Under the pieces are notes generated by a model. It made no database searches. It saw nothing but the letters and a program-made list of their open reading frames with translations, and was not told the origin of the DNA. Of a stretch of DNA of 64,000 nt, positions 36,809 through 48,400 are shown in pieces. The position numbers and the translations under genes are program-made. The first letter of the stretch is position 1, and each line of letters begins with the position of its first letter. The stretch covers positions 1 to 64,000 of the forward strand of contig QLIY01000110.1 in the NCBI GenBank assembly GCA_003260075.1, read 5' to 3'. Origin of the DNA: Phallusia mammillata (Eukaryota; Chordata; Ascidiacea; Phlebobranchia; Ascidiidae).

Positions 36809-36944
36809 TCACCTTGTTAACACTTCATAACCAAAATGTAATTTACAGCCTGCAGCATAATTTGGCAGGTGATCCAGCAAAATCTCGGCACAAGCAAGGA
36901 TGGATTTCCTGGATTGCGTGTCAGCCTTTATGGGCTTGTATAGT
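36809..36944 (-). CDS. Weak candidate terminal exon, unknown product
   Basis: On the minus strand an acceptor-like TTTTATTATAG is followed by an open frame of about 44 residues (contains SILACAEILLDHLP) ending in TGA. No upstream exon was found and I recognise no family. It may be chance. Confidence 0.15.
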
Positions 36945-37241
36945 CTATAATAAAATATGAAACAAATCTGGTCAGGTCATAATAGCTTTGTAACATTTCC
37001 TTTAACTTTAACATCAAGAAAATTAATGAAGTTGGTTCTGATATTATATATTTATAAAAGCAGTTGTGCAGCCAAATTCAACCAATGATTATGTGAATTA
37101 AAAAGAGAATTAAGTCACCCTTGCCATAAAGTTTACTAGGTGAGTGTTCTACCAAAATAGCAACACGCGGCCTAGAAGGTTAAAATTGGGTTCAAAGAAA
37201 ACGATTGTTTTTCGGAAAGAATTTCTCAAAAACACCTAGAC

Positions 37242-37457
37242 CAGTGGATCTCAAACTTGGTTTTCGGGGCTGCATGCGGCTCCCAACTACTTATTTTGCG
37301 GCTCGCACCAGACCTCAGAAAACAACCAAACATTGCTATTTTTACTACCAAAGTAATAATCTTCAGTGATTTTCTCAAGGTTTCGTTTTTTGCGGCTCCC
37401 TACACACCTAAAAATTTACCTTTTGGCCCCGACAATAAAAAAGTTTGAGAACCACTG
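37242..37457. mobile_element. hAT-type miniature element (GCGGCTCCC family)
   Basis: Ends CAGTGGATCTCAAACTTGG and AAGTTTGAGAACCACTG, 216 bases, perfect 8-base target duplication ACCTAGAC (37234-37241 and 37458-37465). The same family occurs at 46915-47115. Confidence 0.88.
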
Positions 37458-39021
37458 ACCTAGACTGTTTAAGTGTGCGAACTATACCTTCGTTTACAGG
37501 GCTTATAAAGTCGTGAATGCGTGGTAAGGTTTTTGGTACTAGCTGTTTGTTTTAAACAGGCAGCAATTGGTGTATCGCAATGTAACTATTATAAACTTCC
37601 GGTATATCCTTCTGGACATGTATCATGAATATACTGGCTGAAATTTCGCATCTTCGCGCTATGGTTATTAGAAAAGCCTTCGACAAAGCTGTTATTGTTT
37701 CTCTCGGTGGATTTAATAAATAAAATGTTATGTGATGTAATAACCACCACACGATATTTTTTGTATTGCAACTTTTTTTCGTCGGTTTAAACTTGTGAAC
37801 ACCAAGATATATACTTTGTTAAGACCAAAATACCGAAAATTACCTCCGGTCAGACTGGACGAAATGAAAATATCAGTACCGGAACGAAATACAAAAATTG
37901 CCCAAAACGAATCACGGCATTTCGTTCCGTTATTAAACACTGCAAGTATGATACTGTGTCGAATTCCAAGCTTTTCCATGCAGCAGGACCCAAGTATATA
38001 GGCCGAGTTTGCCCTGTTGTGGGATTGCGACCTTTCGTCAGCTAGACCTAGAGTGTTCTTTATTTAAATGTTGCGTTTCATTTATTTAACCAGTTCAGAA
38101 AAAACGACCTTGTCCTGCTACCCCTCACAGTTTTGTTATAATCCCATTAATTTTCAATTTGGCACGTTCGTTCCAAAACCTACTTGGGTGGCTCAGTAAA
38201 ATGGTCAAGACTGACGACTGACCAGTTTGTTTGGTCATTTTAGAACAAAACTAAATAGTTATCTGAAGTGTTGAGTGACTTAATTTGCAACGAAGTGTCC
38301 AATTCGGTGGGAAATTGTCCTTGAGCGCTTGGCAGCTATTTCCGACTTACTGACAACGAGGTAAACAAGATTCCACAACTGCCAGCTGCGAGATTCTGAC
38401 TTAGATCCTTGCAGTAGTTTCGGCATCCAGGACCAAGAATGTGAATGTCGATTCATAAATGATTTGCTTTTTTATCTGGGAGTTAATTTACAGTACGAGG
38501 TTAATTTTAATTAAAATTATCATGCGAAAATTAATCGCTTTTTGCGTTAAGTTATTTATTACCAAAATCCTGACGGAAGGTCATATAGTTCAGACATTTT
38601 TGTTAACTCTCAACGTTCTTAGTAGCGTTTATTTACCTTTTAACCGATGTTCAAAATACATTATGGTTATTGGTCATTGTTCTAGCTGCTTTCTACCTTT
38701 TCCTCAGCAAAAACGTCAACCAAACTCCAGAGGTTAAAATATATATTTGCTATGTACATCAGTTCACTAAAAACCTCGCCAAAACGCGGAGTACAAAATA
38801 CAGTAAAGTTGTGTTAAACCATTCAATGTTACAAATAGGATTCCAAACAATTTAAATACATAACTAAAACTCAATAAAACACTGCTAAAAATCACCATTT
38901 TTGCATTCCAAGGGCATATAGATGCCCCATGCAAAATGAACAGTGTATTTCTTTACATAGCAAACAAAGAGGTGTATGAAAAGGACACAAAATGGGTTGG
39001 TATCTAAACAGTTACAACAGT

Positions 39022-42000
39022 TCAAGCAGTTGGTAGGAAGTTTTCTACTCTTTCAAGCAGGGCCTCTGAATACCCTGGACTGTAGTAGCGGACGATTTCC
39101 TCTGGGAAGCAATTGTTAATGGCGGTTATGTACTCGTGCAGGGCTGAACCAGGGTCTGCCTTGATTTCCTGAACTTTTTTCAAGCCACCACTTGTGACAA
39201 AAATGCGACGGGCCTTGCTGTCATGAGGAAGAACCTAAAAAAGATAAGCTCTTAGTTTGAAAAAATCTATTCCGGTAGGTCAGTATTAGATCTTATGTTT
39301 TGACTATTACCTTGCTGTATTGGCCAACCACGTGTTTGAGAACATTGGCTGGAGCATCATGTAGAAGAGGTTCCAATGCTGGGAGGTGAACACACTTTTG
39401 CAAGATGTTTTTCAGTGCCTTCTTGGACTGCAAAAAGAGTTATAATACAGAAGCAGAAAAGCTTACACTAAGTTGTTTAGTTTTGTTGGGAATTTCTTGA
39501 AACATAGATTTTGAAATTGGCTCGAGGTGAACCTTTTAGTGTGCTACATGTTTAGAGTGCTGACTTGCTATTGACTATCAAATGTGTTTACCTTGATTTG
39601 GAGATCTTCTGAACTGCTTGCCGCCAAGTAAAGTTGAAGGAGTCTTGGCAAAACATTAGCCACAGCAACTGCCTTCGCATGTTCAGGTGTGTGTCGGCCA
39701 ATCTGGCCAAGAGACCAGGCCACTGCAGCTTTGATGTGATCCTCTGACTCTTCTGTAAGGGTGATTGCCAATTGGTTGACTCCCTGCACAGAACACAGGA
39801 CTTCATAGAAACAGTTTGATTTGGTCAAAATATTTGTTATTTTGTGTAACTATATACTTCTTATCCTCAGAGGACACTTTATCTTCAAAGTTACAAAATT
39901 TACGAAAAACTTTATATTCAGTCCTAAGCAATGGCACAATCATTTAACAAGGCTTACATTATTTATGAAAAGGCACAAATTGTGAGCAGCACATGTCTGT
40001 TACAAATGCAGGGGCAAGATCATGCCCAAGCCCTTGTAGCAATACATTTTCTAGTGGAAGTTGTACAAGCTTTAAGTACAAACTTACTTTAGAGACAATC
40101 ACAGCCATTGCCAGATTCTCAGAGTGGGCTGCAATGTAACCCAAAGTCATAACACCAGGAAGTCTGACGTTGCCCTTGGATTCACCAACATAGTCCACTA
40201 TTGCAGCAACACCACCAGCATTTACAATCAACTGAGCCAGCTGCAACAAATATATCAAGGCCAAGTTAACAGTTTTTACTATTACACAATATGTCTGAGA
40301 TTGGATAATTCATGTTGACTTTAGGTAAGTTGTTGTGTTTTGGTTACCTCAGGGGTGTGCTTTGCAATTTCTCTGACCAGGGTAGCAACATTTTTACGAA
40401 CATATTCATCAGGGTCTCGCAGGCATGTAAGAACAGCTGGAAAGATTTCAGCCTCTACAACCATTTCAGCCAAGTCCACTGAGTGTTTTGAGATTTGACT
40501 CAATGCCGAAAAGACTTGCCTCTGTGTAAAAACAATGTTTAGGTTTTCAAGTTCCACAATCCTGCACTTGTTCTGGGCAAAAAGAAAAATTTAGCCAAGA
40601 ATTATTAAGGACAAACTAAATTTGGATCATCATGATAGTTGGTGTAGAGTTTATCCATCAAACTTGCTTCATTTTGGGCCATTTTGTCACAAACTGTTTT
40701 TCATAAGATCCCTATTCACATTATATGACTGGGAAGCATAACCTTTAATTTTGCATCTGGATTGAGAATCATTTGGGCCAAATGGGCAATGGCACCAGCA
40801 TCAACAACAGTTTGAGCCAGTTCTGGACTATGCTTGCAAACATCGCTTAAAGCAGATGCAGATATTCTCTTCAATGACAGTTCTGGTTCTTGTATGCAGA
40901 GTACAAGAAGGGGAACAGCACCGGCATCAACCACTGCTTGTGAGAGTTCTAAATAATAAAGCAATAATATGTTTACAAAAAAACTTTGGCAAACGATACA
41001 CATTTCTGTGATAAGTGATAGGCATCATTATTATCTTGTTCAAATGAAAAATGGTAGATGACTTCAGACTTGTTAAAGTTTTCGGTCTGTTGTTATTCGT
41101 GACTGTTGTAACTCCTTCTTTTATGCTCTCCTATGGTCACTTGTAATGACACAAAATACAACACAAGTCTATGGTCACTCGCAATGACACAAAATACAAC
41201 ACATGATTTTATGGGATTTAAATGGAATTTTAACTTCAGTGCAATTTCTTCACCAAATGACCAAACTTTTCAGGGTCTGCTGACTGGCATAAATGTCGAC
41301 AATGCAAAAAGTACCAGGTGGCATTATAACCACTTTTAATGAATACAAAATCTAAGATTGTGCTGAAAAATAAAATGAATATAATGACAATCTTACCAGC
41401 ATTATGTCTCGCAATGTATCCAAGAGCCCATGCAGCAGATTCTTTGACACCAGGATCAAATTCCTCAAGACAAATCACCAGAGCATCCAAGGCACCACAG
41501 TCCACAACTGATTGGGCAAGTTGTGGGGAATGCTTTGCAACTGCACGGAGCACAAAAGCGGCAGCCTTCTTATAAAACCTCTGAAAAAAGAAATGTAAAA
41601 AATATTAGGATGTAAAATAAATACTTTTTTAGAGGTTTTTAAAGACATCTCACACAGCACAAGTGACTTCAATTTAATGCATTGACCATGAAGTGACTTG
41701 AACAACAGTGTTTTCAAACGCATTGAAAAAAGGTTCTACATACATTTTGTTCAGCCAGAGAGTAAACAAGTTGCGGTAGGATGTCACCCTTCACAACTGC
41801 TTCAGCAAGATCATCATTGTAGTTTGCTAAGCGACCTAAAGCTAGTGCTGCCGTCTGTTGGACTGTAGGCACAACATCTAGAAGCAGTGGCCTCAAAAGT
41901 GACATAACCCCTGAAAAGTATTGGTTTAGAAATGTTGGATTTTTTTTTAATATTTGTAAATAAGATCAAATACCTGCATTTTGTAGAGTTTCAATGTTCT

Positions 42001-42507
42001 GGGGGCGGGTTGACAGTTCTGCAATTGTCTGCACAAATTGTGTGCGAGCTTTCTGGTATTGCTCGAACACTAAAAAGTAAAAACAAGTGCAATAAAAAGA
42101 TTAGTAAACTATTTATTTATACCTGAAAAGAATACAATACAATGCCAATTTTAATACTATAAATTCTCTTTTGCAAATGAAATAACTTATTTAACTAACA
42201 ACATTTATACTGCTAATTATATCGAACGCTGTTGCAATGTATTGAGATCAATTTTTTTTTTCGACGGGGATAGAACTTAGCTTAATTCAACAAAAAACGT
42301 GGCTGTCCCCCCCCCCTTCTCTTTTGCAAATGAAATAACTTATTTAACTAACAACATTTATACTACTAATTATATCGATCGCTGTTGCAATGTATTGAGA
42401 TCAATTTTTTTTTTCGACGGGGATAAAACTTAGCTTAATTCAACAAAAAACGTGCCTGCTTTTTTCTCTCGTGTTAACTTACCTTGAAGAACCTGACGTT
42501 GACTCAT
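39022..42507 (-). CDS. SPAG6: Sperm-associated antigen 6 (PF16), complete, ten exons
   Basis: Exons in coding order: 42507-42483, 42069-41974, 41910-41744, 41580-41397, 40948-40743, 40521-40348, 40240-40088, 39783-39592, 39427-39311, 39234-39022. They sum to 1527 bases and 508 residues (human 509), all GT-AG. SPAG6 is the armadillo-repeat protein of the axonemal central apparatus, required for motile cilia and sperm flagella. It starts MSQRQVLQ, then VFEQYQKARTQFVQ; armadillo repeats fill about residues 30-440, with QTAALALGRLANYNDDLAEA, KHSPQLAQSVVDCGALDAL, WALGYIARHNA and LGQIGRHTPEHAKAVAVAN as clear units. The C-terminal piece (FVTSGGLKKVQEIKADPGS, EEIVRYYSPGYSE) matches the family end. 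Intron 1 contains a duplicated block around the C run at 42307-42316. It is divergent from PDCD5. Identification is very secure. Confidence 0.96.
41133..41206. repeat. Short tandem duplication in SPAG6 intron
   Basis: A unit of about 37-40 bases containing ATGGTCACT and AATGACACAAAATACAACAC occurs twice in a row with few differences. Confidence 0.7.
42163..42453. repeat. Duplicated join with ten C, SPAG6 intron 1
   Basis: About 140 bases before the C run (42307-42316) are repeated after it with a few substitutions (for example GCTAAT versus ACTAAT). This is the first join written as C instead of G. Confidence 0.8.
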
Positions 42508-43244
42508 TGTTTTTTAATAGTACCACAAAATACTAACAGAATTTTAGACTTAATCTTTACAAAAAGGTATCCAAAGCGACCAGACCAGTTTCTGAAAGCT
42601 ACAACCAGATGGAATTCGTGCTCGTTGGGGCTTGACGAAAAACTACAACATGTTGCCAAGCAACAAGTTAAAGCGAACAATTTTGGAATTTAATACTTTG
42701 GCAGGGCATTTTTGTGTATTTACAATATTTTTGTTACTCAAGCCAGTTAAATTCCTTTTCTTGCACAAAGTTTAAGTACGTGAAGGATCTAAAATGCCTT
42801 TGTTATTGTGGCGAAAACACAAATTTAAGTAAATATTTTTTTAAATATTGCAGCCTTTTTTGTTTGTTCAAAAAATAGAAAAAAATTATTTAAATAGAGC
42901 TTGTTTGGGAAATTTTGAACTAAAAACAACAACAAAAGTATGATTGTTTTAAAATGTGATTTGGAAAATATAATGTTTAATACGATTTCTATTGACCAAC
43001 AGAAAATCACGTTTGTTTGTAAAAATTGTACTTCGGTCTGTTGTTTTTCTCTGTTGTTAATGGAATATAAATGTTTTGTTGCAAGTTTCTAGGTATTGTG
43101 ACTTTGAAGTTTATCTCAGCATTTACACAAATCATGTTTTTTGCACAGGAGCTGTCTTGCTAGTTGTACTGTTGTAAATGATCTTTCAAAATTATCAATA
43201 AAATAGTCTTTTTTATTATCCTAGTACACGAGTCCTAATAAAAC
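42508..43244. promoter_or_regulatory. Shared upstream region of SPAG6 and PDCD5
   Basis: 737 bases between the two divergent start codons. It must hold the 5' ends of both genes. A splice-acceptor-like TTTTTTATTATCCTAG ends at 43224, 20 bases before the PDCD5 ATG. No specific factor sites are claimed. Confidence 0.5.
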
Positions 43245-44768
43245 ATGGCTGATGATGGTTTAGCCGCCTTTAGAGCACAACGAATGAAGGAGCTTCAGTC
43301 GCAATATGGAGTAAGTTTGTTACCGTTTGTTTGCTCCTAGAAACGCTTTTCTGTGAAAACTGAAAACTGTGTGTGTTTCAAACTTGTTCTTGAAAATGCA
43401 TATTCTAGTTATACTTCCTTGAATAAATTTTGTCTACCAAAATGCAAAAATTTTAAATCATGATCACAATTAAGCCTAATGATAACGCTACATTAAAAGA
43501 TTAATAAACTGAATTCAAAATTGACCATGCATGTAATAAGAAATGCAGCCCAGTTAAAACAGTAACATTTGCTACTTTAATTTTTTTTAACAACCCTGTA
43601 AACATTTGAATTTATCTGTTTGTTCATAGTGATTATCCACATACTGTAAATGACACAAGTTTGATAATGCTTTTCTGTCAGCTTGTTGTTGTTGGGGTAT
43701 GATACTTCCGATCCTTCTATATAAAACTACACGTGTTTTAAAAAGAATACTGAGTGAATTTAACCTGGCCCAAAATGTTTACAAATTTTGGATATTTGTT
43801 GTATATATAGAATCAATTTAGCAGGATTTATCACAGTGTAAATGTACGGAAATGTTCAGCAAATAGAAACAAATGTTGAAAGACATGCATGCGTAACTTT
43901 TATTGGAATATATCCTTGTTTTCTCTGGCTCTAATTTGTCAGCCTTGTTGTGTTGCCATATTTACAGTTTATCAATTTTGTTTAAGGGGGGAAATCCTGA
44001 GCAACAAAAGAAACAACAGGAGGCACAGCAAAAGTGAGTAGCTTGTCTCTTTTGCTGCATGTTGTTATTTTGGCCTTTCCTTTTAGGCAACAAGATATGA
44101 TGAATGGAATGTTATCTCAAATTCTTGATCAAAATGCTAGAGCAAGATGTGAGTGACTTTTGCACAGACTAAGATTGAAAACAAATATATTTTTCTCCAG
44201 CTAATGCACTGAAGACTTTAGTTTGAAACTTTTTTATTTACATACTTATACACACTGTGTTTGAATTTTATTTTGTAGTTATATTGTAACTACTTTACAG
44301 TAAACAGCATAGCATTAGTTAAGCCAGACAAGGCCAAACAAGTGGAAGCAATGTTGGTGCAAATGGCCCAAAGAGGGCAAATCGGAGAAAAGGTTGGTAA
44401 TAAGTCTTATACCTAAATCTAGATTTAATACCTGTATATATTTTTTTTACACATGTCACAGTTTTTAGGTCTTTAGTTTTGCCGACAAAGCTGTTTAACT
44501 CACCTTAAAAAATGATATACTGATGTTCATGTCAATGTATATTCATTTGCTTGTATTTACTGATTTTCCTGTGTAACAGATGTCTGAGCAACAACTCGTT
44601 GGATTACTTGAACAAGTAAGCGGTACAAAACCCAAAACCACAGTAAAGGTAATTATTTCTTCCATTCATAAAAAGTGTGATTATAACTTGTGATTGTGAT
44701 TTACAACAAAAGTGTTTACACAGTTTGAAAGACGAAGAGTTATGGATTCTGATTCAGATTCGGATTGA
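43245..44768 (+). CDS. PDCD5: Programmed cell death protein 5, complete, six exons
   Basis: Exons 43245-43310, 43987-44033, 44087-44148, 44301-44392, 44580-44648, 44724-44768; 381 bases, 126 residues (human 125). PDCD5 is a small helical DNA-binding-domain protein that moves to the nucleus in apoptosis, stabilises TIP60 and interacts with the CCT chaperonin. Landmarks: MADDGLAAFRAQRMKELQ at the start, the Gln-rich loop, QILDQNARARLNSIALVKPD, AQRGQIGEKMSEQQLVGLLE and the C-terminal FERRRVMDSDSDSD, a near match to the conserved basic-acidic tail. Intron phases are consistent. The gene is complete. Confidence 0.95.
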
Positions 44769-45306
44769 AGCAATTTTGACTTTGTTTGTCATTTGTTTAC
44801 ACATTTGCTATTGTCAGTGTAAAGCAAATGAATGCAGTAGCAGAGCATGGATGTGGAGATATCAATATCAATGTATATGAGATTGAAATACAGTACTACA
44901 TGTTAGGGCACCCACAATTTAAATTTGTTCAATTTATTGTCCCAACTTGGAATAGTATTTCCATGCCAGCGTTTAACACCATTTTGTGTCATATCAAATG
45001 TTCCATTGCTACCATTTCGTGTCACAATCTATTTTCTGTCATGTTTTTGTTGTTGCTTATCTTCTGCGAAGGAAACAGTGTGAACTATTTGTTTTAAGCA
45101 TACTACTTCGGTTTCAAACAAAGTTTATTGCAGTTTGGTCACCATGTACAAACGTTTACGGACAGATAAAAAAAACACCTTACAACAGTCTCTGTCTCCT
45201 TGTGTTTTTTTGGCTTAGAAATTTACATAACAACTCATGTTAATCAGCCTACCGTTACACTAAACTAATTTACAAGATTTTCTATGTTAAGTACTTATCT
45301 CACACT

Positions 45307-45312
45307 AATAAA
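45307..45312 (+). terminator. Poly(A) signal of PDCD5
   Basis: AATAAA 539 bases after the PDCD5 stop codon. It lies only 42 bases from the opposing signal of the minus-strand integrin-like gene. Confidence 0.6.
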
Positions 45313-45354
45313 ACTCCAAATTATTGGTTTGGAAATCTGTTTGGTAAATCAATG

Positions 45355-45360
45355 TTTATT
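45355..45360 (-). terminator. Poly(A) signal of the integrin-like gene
   Basis: TTTATT on the plus strand, AATAAA on the minus strand, 65 bases after the proposed stop at 45425. It supports a real gene end here. Confidence 0.55.
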
Positions 45361-45424
45361 GCATAAATTTTCATTACAAATGTTTCCAGTAGTTTGATTG
45401 TCTCAGCCGCCTCTTCAGTGCTGT

Positions 45425-48400
45425 TCAGGGAAACGCTTCTTTAAGTCCTGAAAATATGACTTGGATAAGGTACTGACACTAAACTAATGAATTCGGACCA
45501 ATTTTGGCAATAGAACTTTATGCACAATGCTGATTCGTTTCATCTTACCCAATGCGAGTGACACAACGCCTAGATGCGTTTAGCCTAAATCTGCCTTGTT
45601 AAGACCCGGTGGTATATTTTTATGTGCAGCTGGTGAACATACACACGTATTGAAATCGACAATCGCTGCTCTGAATAGTGTTTTAGGGCTGATCCCTTGT
45701 GTATATTCACCTTAGCTGATCAATGGTCGATCCCTACTACGCAGCAGACAACGGTGATTGTGATTCGACTACCGGCGGATTCACTCTGTAGCTAAGTTGG
45801 AAGGGCTACAGTCCCGGAAAGATTCCTGTCGTGGTTCCGAATCCCATCACAGGCTAGATTTATCCAGCCTTGCCTTATGTGAATGCTTAGAAGACGCCTT
45901 AATGGGTCTGGCGTACTATGATTTATGTTTTTATACATGCGAATTTTTTCCAAAAAACAAGCCCGACCCAAAACTAAAAATCTGGTGGTACTTACCAAAT
46001 CTCAGCTCCTTGGTCCGGTCTTTTGTGCAGCATCTTGAATTCCACCTAAACCTTGGCTACCTAACGCGTCGGTGTACACAAACAACCTCACTCCAGCTAT
46101 TCCACCACCACACAACCAAACATCACCACAACATGTTCAACTACATTCTACGAGTTACCCCTTTTTGACTGTAATGCAGCGATGAACCGTATTCCCCCAT
46201 CTCTGTGTCGAAGGAACTGCTTCCAGCTGTCGTTACTCCGCCTGAATAAATACGAATATTTTAACACCTGTTGACAGCTTAACGGAGCCTCCAACCTCCC
46301 TTTAAAAATGGTTTCAAATATCAGTCTACTTGGTTTACTCAGTTGGTTTTACAGACGAGAATATAAGGTAGACTTCTTGCTCGTATATTTTCTGCAGCAA
46401 TTAAAAATATTTAAACTTTTATTTTGGACCACAATGTATTTTTTAAGCACGTATTCCAATTAGGATTGCTAAATCACCTATCCCACATACATAGCTTTTT
46501 AAAATCTGTTATAATCGACCAAGGCTTGTTGGTACAAAACTGTTCAGGTTTGGGACCCGAACCTTGCGAAAAAAAAACCTTTTTACGTATACTAAAACAA
46601 GGTATTGCGGTAATATGTTGACGTCATTCAGAGGTATTCGCGAGCCCCAAAACCCTAAATCGAATTATTATTTTATTTGTTTTTTACCTTCAAGTGAAAG
46701 CTTTCGGATTTGTGTTCGAAGTGTTCCTACCACACTATCCAGATCAGTAAAGTTGGAAACGTAAAAAACTCTTTCGTTTGTATTTGTGCCAGTCGCGATT
46801 GACTGAAAAAGAAAAACATTTCAGATTATTTCCATCGTGCTTTTTTCCTGAATGCAAAAGTTTATTAGCCTATCATTAAACGGGAGCACGGCCTTCTTCC
46901 ATGATGCTCTAGTCCAGTGATTCTCAAACACGGCTCTCAGGGACGCATGCGGCTCCCAACTACTTATCTTGCGGCTTGCACCAGACATCAGAAAACCACC
47001 AAAGATAGCTATTTTAGCTTTCAAGGTGATTTTCCGAGGTCTGTTTTTTGCGGCTCCTTACACACTTCAAAAACTATAATTTGGTCCCGACAATAAAAAA
47101 GTTTGAGAACCACTGCTTCTAGTTCAAATTAGTCAGCAGTGCTGCGTCAAAAAATTACCTTTAGTTCGTTGACATCAGCGTCTCCCACTCCAATAGCAAA
47201 TGTTGTAATTCCCAGTGATCTTACGTAATTTGTTGTGTCTTTTAAGTACTTACTGTCCGTTGATCTAAACATTACATAATTTGTTTGAGCCACAACCCTT
47301 AACATAAAACACACTATAGCACCAAAATTATTTGAGTCCTAAATAATTCGTGCGTTGTAGCCTTTACACAGCCCATTAGGGACATATACGCATTCCGGTT
47401 CATAAGCTATTTCTAAACACGAAATTAATCCCTGTACTTTTTGTAGTTTTACAATAACAATGCGTTTCTCTTTTAATAAACATACGTCGACTGATTTAGT
47501 GTTTTCACTTTAGTTTTTACAAAGTCGTTTTACAAACACTTTGAAAAATGACGTGGAAAAAAACAATAACTAAACAATGAACCTTGTACCCCTTTATTTC
47601 GGGTTTGACTAAAAGCCTGACTGCCTGACTGGGTTTACTGGCCTGACTTCGGCGGCAGTGATTCGAATAATTAAACCTGTTTTAAATTAGGTGACTTATC
47701 ATCGCCACTTAGTTGGCCTTAAGTATTATGATAGTCATTTCCCAGTCTTGTGGACTTCACTTACGCTCCATCTGTTAATAGAACGAGCACTTTAGCCACT
47801 GAAGGATCGTTAAAGCGGCTTGACAACATAAAATTCTTCACTGTAATGTTTAATGCGTGTGAAGTATCAGTTGACGATTGAAACCAACGCATGCGGTCCA
47901 CCCTGTCCTGCACAATAAAAGTAAATTTTAAAAATCCATTATCATTTTCCGTAGATTGCAAAGGCGCTTAGTTTTTTGTTCATAACTCAAACAGTGTATT
48001 TGCTATGCTGACATACTTACATTGAAACAAGTGTGATCACGACATTGTCCCAACTTGACATACGCTCTGATTGCACTCTGTCTCAAATCGTCCCTGATTG
48101 AAATAGATAGATTTAGCGACACAAAGGCATGCTGAAAGTTGTTACTGCTATACGCAACATAAAATCCCTGCCAAGGTGGCCGAGTGGTTAGTTAGTGCAA
48201 CTGTTTTAGGCTATGTTTACAAGGTTGTGGCCTGGGTTCTAAACTTGTTTCTACCGCTTGTGTTTTACAAAGCAAACTGAATTGATAGGCTATTTTTAAC
48301 CCAATAGGTTGAACTAAGTTTAAGTTTTTAAATTGAGGTTAACCTTAGTCGAAAAGGGACTTATTGTCGGCATAACATATTCACATGTTAACCGCCTCAG

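Larger units (their letters stand above)
36268..39021. other. Region between P450 and SPAG6
   Basis: Contains one well-defined hAT-type element (37242-37457) and a weak minus-strand exon candidate (36809-36944). The rest is AT-rich with no supported gene. The change from G-type to C-type joins happens somewhere between 35288 and 42306, so a scaffold junction may lie here. Confidence 0.45.

Noticed and set aside
45797..46168. A 123-codon plus-strand frame
   Set aside because: Its start lies in tRNA-like repeat sequence and the rest is low-complexity; no domain or splice context.
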